Below, in pieces: positions 36,496 through 43,751 of a DNA stretch of 64,000 nt. Under the pieces are notes generated by a model. That model did no database searches. It had not been told where the DNA came from and saw only the letters and a list, made by a program, of their open reading frames with translations. This DNA comes from an uncultured Gammaproteobacteria bacterium. GTDB lineage: Bacteria > Pseudomonadota > Gammaproteobacteria > Pseudomonadales > Pseudohongiellaceae. How positions within the stretch are numbered: position 1 is the first letter of the stretch; each line of letters begins with the position of its first letter. The stretch lies in the NCBI GenBank assembly GCA_937898685.1, contig CALEJT010000078.1, positions 1 through 64,000 of the forward strand, in the 5' to 3' direction. The position numbers and the translations under genes were made by a program.

Positions 36496-37644
36496 TTACT
36501 GCTGCTGACGAAACTCCGGCGTCATCTCCTCGCAGGTGGCCGGTGCGAAGGGCACATCGGAGAGATACATCACATCGAAGCTTTCGTACGGCGCGGCGAG
36601 ATACACGGGATCGGTGACCGAGTATTCACGCTTGAGGGCCATCGTCTCGGTGTCGAGCGTGAAGCGTTCGACGATGTGCATCTGCTCGCTGCTGCGCGTG
36701 GGCGGACTCAACACACCGGGTGTGAAACCGATGGTGTCGACCACCAGCGTGTCACCTTCCCAGTTGCCGATGGAGTGACCGGCGTAGCTCGGCTCGATGT
36801 TGGCCGGATGTTCGGTCATGCCGATGTGGATGCGACGTTCGAAGTTGTAGAGGCCGTAGATGATGTCGATGACCTTCTCGCCCTCGGCCGTGGTGTAGTG
36901 CTTGAACTGGTTGATCGGCCAGTCGGCGGTCCAGTCGCGAATGAAGCTGGTGGGTTTGCAGGCGTACCAGGGATTGTCTTCCGGTGAGCTGCGATCGAAG
37001 GCATCGGCGGCGGCCTGACCGGCTTCGGTGTAGACCACGCGCGGACGCGGCGGCTGGGTTTTCTGCACGTCTTCGAGCGTGATGCGGCCCGCGGCGTAGT
37101 CGGGGCTCATGCTCTTCGGAATCATCGAACCGTTGCCACCACTGGGCGGCACCGTGAGCACCAATTGTTCCACTGCCCAGTCACCGTTGAGATTGAGTTG
37201 ACCATCCTCCAGACGCAGCGGCCGATCGCTGGTGTCCACCGGCTGACCGGAAGACAACTGATCGTTGCGGTTCATGGTGATGGTGTTGTCGATCGTGAAG
37301 TTCTCGATGTAGCAGGCACCGGGATCATCGCGATGCGGGTTGCCTTCGATCTTCACGTGCGAGCCCACCTTGAACATCTCGGTGGACCAGCCGGAACGGC
37401 GAATCAGCGTAGCGGCGCGCATTTCGCAGCGCATGTGTTGGATCGAGCCGTCTTCCTTCACCACATCGAGTTCCATGTAGGAATGCGGGTTCACCAGATT
37501 CATCTTGGTGAGCGTGCCTTCCCATTCGCGCTTGATGTCGAGTTGGAAGAGACCGAAGCCGTGGTGAGCGAAGGCCGGCAATGCCAGGCCTGAGAGAACT
37601 GCAGCGGCAAGAGCCGGCCGCAGGAATGGATGAGACCTGCGCAT
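36496..37644 (-). CDS. Exported protein with DUF6152-like N-terminal domain
   Basis: 382 residues from the ATG at 37644. Signal peptide (RPALAAAVLSGLALPAFA) is cut just before HHGFGLFQLDIKREWEGTL. The N-terminal domain (about 27-120) has NPHSYMELDV and the conserved H-H start seen in DUF6152 proteins; a larger beta-rich region follows with GNWEGDTLVVDTIGFTPG. Proteins of this kind are common in marine and soil gammaproteobacteria; function unknown. It faces the TonB receptor gene across a shared 260 bp promoter region, which hints at related roles, but this is inference. Confidence 0.7.
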   Translation of the reverse strand: MRRSHPFLRPALAAAVLSGLALPAFAHHGFGLFQLDIKREWEGTLTKMNLVNPHSYMELDVVKEDGSIQHMRCEMRAATLIRRSGWSTEMFKVGSHVKIEGNPHRDDPGACYIENFTIDNTITMNRNDQLSSGQPVDTSDRPLRLEDGQLNLNGDWAVEQLVLTVPPSGGNGSMIPKSMSPDYAAGRITLEDVQKTQPPRPRVVYTEAGQAAADAFDRSSPEDNPWYACKPTSFIRDWTADWPINQFKHYTTAEGEKVIDIIYGLYNFERRIHIGMTEHPANIEPSYAGHSIGNWEGDTLVVDTIGFTPGVLSPPTRSSEQMHIVERFTLDTETMALKREYSVTDPVYLAAPYESFDVMYLSDVPFAPATCEEMTPEFRQQQ

Positions 37645-37800
37645 TGCGTAACCCCTCTGTGTTGTTATGAGCGTGCGCGCCAGTATAGAGGGGCGACGGA
37701 GCAACACCAGCAGGGCGGGTAAAAAGTTCGCTTTTTTTCCTCTTTCTTGACGCCACTTGCCGGTGCGGAATTTTCATAGTGATTTCAATTCCGTCACACA

Positions 37801-37836
37801 CGTTAATCAATGCCGTTAACCGTTCTGAACCGTTAA
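37801..37836. promoter_or_regulatory. Repeated CGTTAA motifs upstream of the TonB receptor gene
   Basis: CGTTAA occurs at 37801, 37814 and 37831, with CGTTCT at 37821, in an AT-richer stretch between the divergent exported-protein and receptor genes. This could be an operator cluster; no matching known regulator motif comes to mind. Confidence 0.3.
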
Positions 37837-37904
37837 TCCCGTAGCTCTACCATGCTGAGTCGCTATCATGCGCGGCTTTGAATGAAAGCATTACAGGGTC
37901 GTAC

Positions 37905-39923
37905 ATGATGAAGTCAGCTCGGATCAGCAAACTCACCTGCGCCATCGCAGCCCTGCTCGGCAGCGGTGCGCTGCAGGCACAACAGAATCAAGCGATCGAG
38001 GAAGTGGTGATCTTCGGCCGCAACCTCGACCTCGTCGGTACTGCGGAGGCCGCCAGCGAAGGTACCGTGACGGGCGCCGACCTCCTGATACGTCCTCTCT
38101 TCAAGACCGCCGACCTGCTCGAATCGATGCCCGGTCTGGTTGCCGTGCAACATTCGGGCAGTGGCAAGGCCAACCAATATTTCCTGCGCGGCTTCAACCT
38201 CGACCACGGCACCGACTACAGCGTGATCGTCGATGGCATGCCCTGGAACCTGCGTTCGCATGGTCATGGTCAGGGCTATCTCGATGTGAACGGTCTGATT
38301 CCGGAGATCGTCGAGCGCATCGACTACCGCAAGGGGCCCTATCGCGCCGACCTCGGTGATTTCTCGATGGTGGGCGCTTCGTTCATCCGCACCATCGATC
38401 GGCTCGAACAGGACTTCCTCTCACTCGAGAGTGGCCAATATGGTTGGCGCCGGCTCGCCGGTGGCGCCACACAGGATCTTGCCGACGGCAGCCTCACCTT
38501 CGTCGGCGAATACAAGCAGTACGACGGCCCCTGGGAAAAGGACGAAGACCTCGAACATCTGTCGCTGTGGAGCAAATACCTGCGCAACACCTCCTTCGGC
38601 CAATTGACAATGACGCTTTCCGGTTACGAAGCGCAATGGGATCCGACCGAGCAGGTGCCGGAGCGCGCCTTCGGCAGCGCGGTGTGTCCCGATGAATTCT
38701 GTTCGCTGGATCCGACGGCACATGGGCAGACCTCGCGCTGGATCGTGACGGGCCAACTGAGCGGCAGCGATTGGAACGCCAATCTCTATGGCCAGTACTA
38801 CGACTGGACCATGTCTTCGAATCCCACCTACGACTACCAAATCAATCAGTTCGACCGGCGCTGGACCATCGGCGGTGGCGCCGACAAGACGCTGCTTGAG
38901 ACCGATGCACTACGTATCGTGACGGGCGGCGAGTTTCGCTACGACGACGGTAGCCGCATCGGCGTGGAACACACCGACCAAGGAATCTTCGTAGAGCCGA
39001 TCAGCGAGAACGAGATTCAGGAAGGATCGATCGCGGCCTACATCGAAGGCATGTGGCAGGCTACCGACACCTTGCGCGTGCTGGGTGGCGTGCGCACCGA
39101 TCATTACGAATTCGACGTGCGCGCCTTCAACGACGACAGTGCCTTCGGTTCGAAATCGGTCAACCGTACCTCACCCAAGGTGGGCCTGGCATGGAATGCC
39201 ATCGACAAGGTCGAGTTCTATGCCAACTGGGGCCGCGGCTTTCACTCCAACGATGCGCGTGGCGTGGTCAACGCAGTGGATCCGGTGCCCGGTCTATCGC
39301 CGAGTACCGGACGTGAGCTGGGCGCCCGCTTTGCCATCGGCGATTTCAAGTTCACTACCGCCTATTGGTGGTTGGATCAGGACAGCGAGCTGATCTTCGT
39401 CGGCGACTCCAACTCGGTTGAACCCAAGGGCGCCTCCGAGCGTGAAGGCCTGGAAGTGACGATGTTCTGGCAGCCCCTGCCCTGGCTCGGTGTGGATGCC
39501 GTCTACACCGACAGCAAGGCGCGTTACACCAACAATCCCGAAGGCGACCATGTGGAACAGGCGGTGGAAACGGGCGGACAGATCGGCATTTCCGCCACCA
39601 AGGATGATTGGGATTTGAGCCTGCGTGCGCGTTATCTCGGCCCCTACGCACTCACTGCGGACAACTCGCAGCGTTCCAAGTCGCTCACCACCTTGAATCT
39701 GCGCGGCGCGCGCCACTGGTCGAACCTGACCCTTTACGCAGAGGTGCTCAACCTGCTCGATTCCGACCGCAAGGAAATCGTCTACTACTACCCAGCCTAC
39801 GTGCCCGGCCTCGACGATCCCGGTCTCAGCTCGGAAGACATCGACTGTGCGGAGCTCGACTGCACCATCAGCCGCGCCACCACGCCGCGCAGCTTCCGCA
39901 TCGGGGTGAGCTACAAGTTCTGA
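37905..39923 (+). CDS. TonB-dependent outer membrane receptor
   Basis: 672 residues from the ATG at 37905, preceded by AGGG; an in-frame ATG 9 codons upstream is less likely. Signal peptide ends near ALQAQQ. A TonB-box-like segment IEEVVIFG is at about 23-30, the plug domain at about 40-160 (QYFLRGFNLDHGTDYSVIVD, HGHGQGYLDVNGLIPE, YRKGPYRADLGDFS) and a 22-strand type barrel ending in the C-terminal Phe (FRIGVSYKF). Two Cys pairs sit in predicted loops (VCPDEFC, DCAELDC). The subfamily with GKANQYFLRGFNLDHGTD is known but its substrate is not; no transport or siderophore genes are adjacent. Confidence 0.88.
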   Translation: MMKSARISKLTCAIAALLGSGALQAQQNQAIEEVVIFGRNLDLVGTAEAASEGTVTGADLLIRPLFKTADLLESMPGLVAVQHSGSGKANQYFLRGFNLDHGTDYSVIVDGMPWNLRSHGHGQGYLDVNGLIPEIVERIDYRKGPYRADLGDFSMVGASFIRTIDRLEQDFLSLESGQYGWRRLAGGATQDLADGSLTFVGEYKQYDGPWEKDEDLEHLSLWSKYLRNTSFGQLTMTLSGYEAQWDPTEQVPERAFGSAVCPDEFCSLDPTAHGQTSRWIVTGQLSGSDWNANLYGQYYDWTMSSNPTYDYQINQFDRRWTIGGGADKTLLETDALRIVTGGEFRYDDGSRIGVEHTDQGIFVEPISENEIQEGSIAAYIEGMWQATDTLRVLGGVRTDHYEFDVRAFNDDSAFGSKSVNRTSPKVGLAWNAIDKVEFYANWGRGFHSNDARGVVNAVDPVPGLSPSTGRELGARFAIGDFKFTTAYWWLDQDSELIFVGDSNSVEPKGASEREGLEVTMFWQPLPWLGVDAVYTDSKARYTNNPEGDHVEQAVETGGQIGISATKDDWDLSLRARYLGPYALTADNSQRSKSLTTLNLRGARHWSNLTLYAEVLNLLDSDRKEIVYYYPAYVPGLDDPGLSSEDIDCAELDCTISRATTPRSFRIGVSYKF

Positions 39924-40013
39924 TCCCCCCGACACCGTGCCGGCCTCGGCTGACACCGGGGCCGGCCCTGTGGTTAGAATCGCGGCTCCCTTTCCCGGTT
40001 TCTGGAGCCAAGC

Positions 40014-41873
40014 ATGACTACTTTGTTGCGTCGTTTGCTGTGTCCTCTGTTGCTCGCGCTGGCCACGTTGCCCCCGCTCACACTCGCTGCCGAAGATGAA
40101 GCGGCACGTTGGGATCTGAGCGATCTCTATCCTTCCGTCGAAGCCTGGGATGCCGAGCGCCAACGCCTTTTGGCTGAATTCGAAACCATCGGCCGTTATC
40201 GCGGTACGCTCGGTCAGGGTGGCAAGGAACTGGCCGCGGCACTGCGCCACGTGTCCGATCTCTATCGCGCGGCGCTGCGCGTCTACGTCTACGCCAGCCT
40301 GCAGCAGGATGAGGATCTGCGCGTCACCGAAGCGCAGGAACGCGCGCAGTTGGCCGAAGCCATGTATGCACGACTCAGTCAGGCCACGGCCTGGATCGAT
40401 CCCGAGATCGTCGCGATCGGTGAAGAGCGCGTACGTCAGTTCATCGACGACACGCCGGAACTTGCGCCCTTCCGGCATTCACTGGACGACACCCTGCGCC
40501 GCGCCGAACACACCTTGGGCGACGAAGCCGAGCAGGTGCTGTCCTATTTCTCGCAGGCCTCCGATGCGCCCAGCAACATCTACAGCATCATCGCCAACTC
40601 CGACATTCCCTTCCCCACGCTGACTCTGCCTTCCGGCGAAGAAGTGCTCATCAACTCGCAGGGTTATGAACGTCTGCGTTCGAACGCCGATCGCGAACTG
40701 CGCAAGCAGGTGTTCGATCTGTTCTGGGGCAAATGGTTGGAATATCGCAACAGCGTCGGCATGGTGCTGAACAGCCACATCCAGACGCAGGTGGCGCTGA
40801 CCAAGGCACGCAAGTACGACAGCATGCTCGAGCGCCAACTCTTCAACTACAACCTGCCCGAAGCGGTCTATCGCACGCTGGTCGACGAAGTGAACAAGGC
40901 GCTGCCCACCCTGCATCGCTATTTCAAACTACGTGCACGCATGCTGGGTGTGGAGCAGATGCGCTACTACGACATCTATCCGCCGCTCGTCAGTCTCGAG
41001 CGCGAATTCGATCTCGCCACCAGCAAGGAAATCACGCTGCAGGCGATGAGCATCCTCGGCGAGGATTGGGTGGAGCGGCAGCGCGCCGCGATGAACGAAC
41101 GCTGGATGCATGTCTATCCGCAACAGGGCAAGCGCAGTGGCGCCTACATGCAGGGCAGCGCCTACGACGTGCATCCTTATCTGCTGCTGAACCACAACAA
41201 CGACTACAACTCGCTCTCCACCTTCGCGCACGAGTGGGGTCATGCGATGCATACGCTGTACGCGAAGGATGCGCAGCCGTTCGAGACCGCTGATTACGCC
41301 ACCTTCATCGCCGAGATTCCTTCCACCTCGCTCGAGCTGATCCTGCAGCAGTACATGACACAGCAGGCGCAGACGAAAGAAGAAAAACTGTTCTATCTGG
41401 GCTCGGCGCTGGAAAACCTGCGCGGCACCTTCTTCCGTCAGACCATGTTCGCGGAGTTCGAGCTGGCGCTGTACGAAACGGTGGAACGTGGTGAAGCGCT
41501 CAGCGGTGAGCGCATCTCGCAGCTCTACCTGGAACTGCTCAAGCGTTATCACGGCCACGACGAAGGCGTGGTGTTGATCGACGATCTCTACGCCAACGAG
41601 TGGATGTTCGTGCCGCACTTCTACTACAACATGTACGTCTATCAGTACGCGACCTCGCTCACCGCGGGCACCGCGCTCTACGAGAAGATCGTGGAAGAAG
41701 GCGAAGCCGGTGTGGAGAACTTCAAGAATCTCCTGCGCGCCGGTGGTTCGGACTATCCGTACAACCTGCTGCGTCAGGCCGGCGTCGACATGGCGACGCC
41801 CGCGCCCTATCAGGCCGTGGTGCGTCGCATGAACGCCATCATGGACGAAATGGAGGTGCTGCTCGCGCAATAA
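40014..41873 (+). CDS. pepF: Exported M3-family oligoendopeptidase F
   Basis: Zinc metallopeptidase that cleaves short peptides. 619 residues. Unlike most PepF enzymes it begins with a clear signal peptide (RRLLCPLLLALATLPPLTLA, cut near AAEDEAARWDL), so it should act in the periplasm or outside. The catalytic motif HEWGHAMH holds the two His ligands and Glu, with the third Glu in IAEIPSTSLE. The N-terminal oligoendopeptidase F domain covers about residues 100-200. A consensus promoter for the argD leader begins 13 bp after its stop codon. Confidence 0.92.
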   Translation: MTTLLRRLLCPLLLALATLPPLTLAAEDEAARWDLSDLYPSVEAWDAERQRLLAEFETIGRYRGTLGQGGKELAAALRHVSDLYRAALRVYVYASLQQDEDLRVTEAQERAQLAEAMYARLSQATAWIDPEIVAIGEERVRQFIDDTPELAPFRHSLDDTLRRAEHTLGDEAEQVLSYFSQASDAPSNIYSIIANSDIPFPTLTLPSGEEVLINSQGYERLRSNADRELRKQVFDLFWGKWLEYRNSVGMVLNSHIQTQVALTKARKYDSMLERQLFNYNLPEAVYRTLVDEVNKALPTLHRYFKLRARMLGVEQMRYYDIYPPLVSLEREFDLATSKEITLQAMSILGEDWVERQRAAMNERWMHVYPQQGKRSGAYMQGSAYDVHPYLLLNHNNDYNSLSTFAHEWGHAMHTLYAKDAQPFETADYATFIAEIPSTSLELILQQYMTQQAQTKEEKLFYLGSALENLRGTFFRQTMFAEFELALYETVERGEALSGERISQLYLELLKRYHGHDEGVVLIDDLYANEWMFVPHFYYNMYVYQYATSLTAGTALYEKIVEEGEAGVENFKNLLRAGGSDYPYNLLRQAGVDMATPAPYQAVVRRMNAIMDEMEVLLAQ

Positions 41874-41886
41874 CCGATCGATCCCA

Positions 41887-41915
41887 TTGACAGCGGCCGC
41901 GCCGGCTCCTAGAGT
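41887..41915 (+). promoter_or_regulatory. Near-consensus sigma70 promoter for the argD leader
   Basis: TTGACA (41887-41892), a 17 bp spacer, and TAGAGT (41910-41915), giving a start near 41922, about 20 bases before the leader ATG at 41944. The -35 is perfect and the spacing ideal. Confidence 0.8.
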
Positions 41916-41943
41916 GCGCGGCCTCGACCACAGCAAAAAGCCC

Positions 41944-42060
41944 ATGATCCGCTTCTTCGACAACGCCGCATTCATCGCAAACGCCGCAGCACGTGCCGCG
42001 GCGGCGCGTCGTCGTGCGCGTGCGAATTGCTCGCCATCCGGAAGCCCAGGGCCCTGCTGA
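41944..42060 (+). CDS. Arg/Ala-rich leader peptide of argD (putative attenuator)
   Basis: 38 codons, ATG to TGA, between the promoter and a terminator that precedes argD. The peptide begins MIRFFDNAAFIAN and then runs AAARAAAARRRARA; 6 codons are Arg (including three CGT in a row, 42007-42015) and 12 are Ala. The bases 42031-42042 near its end can pair with 42098-42109 in the terminator 5' arm. This is the layout of a ribosome-stalling attenuator: scarcity of charged Arg-tRNA would stall ribosomes at the CGT run, favour the antiterminator pairing and let argD be transcribed. The ribosome binding site is weak (AGCAAAAAGCCC). Seen: promoter, frame, terminator, pairing. Inferred: regulation. Confidence 0.65.
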   Translation: MIRFFDNAAFIANAAARAAAARRRARANCSPSGSPGPC

Positions 42061-42091
42061 TGCCTTACTGAACCCAATCACGCAGTAACCG

Positions 42092-42129
42092 AAAACCTCC
42101 GGATGTCGACGACACCGGAGGTTTTTTTT
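42092..42129 (+). terminator. Attenuator terminator upstream of argD
   Basis: AACCTCCGG and CCGGAGGTT form the outer stem, TGTC and GACA an inner one, followed by eight T (42122-42129). This is a textbook intrinsic terminator lying between the leader stop codon and the argD ATG at 42164. Its 5' arm can instead pair with TCGCCATCCGGA (42031-42042): 11 of 12 pairs. Confidence 0.88.
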
Positions 42130-42163
42130 CGCCCCTAGAAAAACGCCACGAGGAAAAAACGGC

Positions 42164-43357
42164 ATGAACACCATAGAAACCGAAGACACATTGGGACTCA
42201 GCTTCTGCGAGCGCTTGCCCCTGGCCTTCACCCACGGCCAGGGGTCTTGGGTTTGGGATGAGGCGGGTAAGCGCTATCTCGATTTCACGTCCGGCTGGGG
42301 CGTGACCTGTCTCGGACATGCGCATCCCGTCATCACGGCGACCTTGCAGCGCCAGGCAACGCGCTTGCTGCAAAGTCCCAATGCGGGTTTCACCTATTCA
42401 CCGGAACGCGCGGCCTTGCTGCAGCTGCTCTTGCCCTTGTTGCCGGGCAAGTTGAATGCGCTGTACTTCTGCAACAGCGGCGCCGAAGCCAACGATGCGG
42501 CATTGAAACTCGCCCGCAAGATCACGGGGCGCCACAAAGTCATCAGCACGAAGGGCTCCTTTCATGGTCGTTCCTTGAACACCTTGTCCGTATCGCGCGG
42601 CCCGGAAAATTCCGGACGTTATCTGCCACAGTTGCCGTCCATCAGCTTCGTGCCCTTCGGTGACATCGCGGCACTCGCGCAAGAAATCGACGCCGACACT
42701 GCAGCCGTGATCGTGGAACCCATTCAAGGGGAAGGTGGCGTGCAGATTCCCCCACCGAATTATTTGGCGGAAGTGCAGCTCCTGTGTCGCACGCATGGCG
42801 CGCTGTTGATCGTGGATGAAGTGCAGACCGGCTTCGGCCGCACCGGCAAATTGTTCGCGTTGCAGCACAGCCTGCAGCACGTCGAGCCCGACATGTTGAC
42901 GCTCGCCAAGGGCATCGCCGGTGGCTTTCCCTTCGCCGCCTTTGCCGTGACGGCGGAAGTGAGAGCACGCCTGCAGAAGGACGATCATGGCGGCACCTAC
43001 TGCGGCAATCCCTTGGGCTGTGCCCTCTCCCATGCCGTGATCTCCTACCTCGTGGAGCACAGGATTCCTGACCAGGTGGCACAGAAAGGCGAGCGATTGC
43101 TGGAGGGGCTGCAGGCGCTCGCAGCGAACTACCCGGCTTTGGTGAAAGCCACGCGCGGACGGGGACTACTCTGCGCGCTCGAATTCCATGAGCCCACGCT
43201 GGCGCGCGAACTCACGTGGCGCTGCGCTGAGAAAGGCCTGCTCGTCGTACCCACCCGCAACGGCATCATCCGCTTGTTGCCGGATCTCTTGGTGAGCGAA
43301 GAGCACATCGCCAGGGCACTGGCCGTGCTGGACGAAGTGTTGGCAGAGGCGGCCTGA
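42164..43357 (+). CDS. argD: Acetylornithine aminotransferase family protein (ArgD)
   Basis: PLP aminotransferase of arginine synthesis that interconverts N-acetylornithine and its semialdehyde; family members also work on succinyl-diaminopimelate or succinylornithine. 397 residues behind CGAGGA. Motifs: NSGAEANDAALKLAR near 104, TKGSFHGRSLNTLS, VIVEPIQGEGG, VDEVQTGFGRTG and LAKGIAGGFP, where the Lys binds PLP. Stand-alone rather than in an arg operon. Expression is probably set by the leader attenuator just upstream. Confidence 0.92.
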   Translation: MNTIETEDTLGLSFCERLPLAFTHGQGSWVWDEAGKRYLDFTSGWGVTCLGHAHPVITATLQRQATRLLQSPNAGFTYSPERAALLQLLLPLLPGKLNALYFCNSGAEANDAALKLARKITGRHKVISTKGSFHGRSLNTLSVSRGPENSGRYLPQLPSISFVPFGDIAALAQEIDADTAAVIVEPIQGEGGVQIPPPNYLAEVQLLCRTHGALLIVDEVQTGFGRTGKLFALQHSLQHVEPDMLTLAKGIAGGFPFAAFAVTAEVRARLQKDDHGGTYCGNPLGCALSHAVISYLVEHRIPDQVAQKGERLLEGLQALAANYPALVKATRGRGLLCALEFHEPTLARELTWRCAEKGLLVVPTRNGIIRLLPDLLVSEEHIARALAVLDEVLAEAA

Positions 43358-43365
43358 GTGATGGG

Positions 43366-43394
43366 GAACCTGCGGCCTCCTGGGCCGCAGGTTC
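43366..43394. terminator. Stem-loop after argD
   Basis: GAACCTGCGGCC and GGCCGCAGGTTC form a perfect 12 bp stem with a short loop, 8 bp past the argD stop codon and between convergent genes. No T run. Confidence 0.6.
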
Positions 43395-43434
43395 AGACCG
43401 TGTGGTGATTGTTACTGCATGAGCGAGAAGAAAA

Positions 43435-43740
43435 TCAGCGCGCGTTGAGGATGGCGGACAGAGTGAAGGTGCCGGTCTGCCCTCCCTCGTAGCTACTCAC
43501 TTCCACTTCGTAGGTGCCGCTCGCAGAGTTTTCGATCACGCTCAGCGAGCGCCCGGTCGAACCGAAATCGTCGTTGGTCAAACGTTCGCCGCCGGGCGTC
43601 ATCACAGTCATGAAGGTGTCGAAGTCCTTGGACTGCATGTCGAAGACGATGGTGGCTCCCTCGTTCACCTGGTAGAAGTTGTAAGTCTCGAAGTAACTGT
43701 CGTCGGTTTATTGGCTGCATTCACCGTTCTCCGAGGACAC
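43435..43740 (-). pseudogene. Broken PPC-domain remnant
   Basis: Reading the minus strand, one frame gives a full pre-peptidase C-terminal domain: SSENGECSQ, then a TAA stop, then TDDSYFETYNFYQ, VNEGATIVFDMQSKDFDTF, MTPGGERLTNDDF, YEVEVSSYEGGQTGTF and the end LNAR. It aligns closely with the third PPC domain of the caspase-like protein encoded next to it (CAQDNSFEDVYVF, IVIDMSSSEFDTYLS, GELITNDDFDG). The stop lies inside the domain and a TGA lies further upstream in the same frame. A 77-residue product from GTG 43668 is possible but would lack the first strand. Likely the tail of a decayed gene. Confidence 0.6.
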
Positions 43741-43751
43741 TCAAGCCGCGT

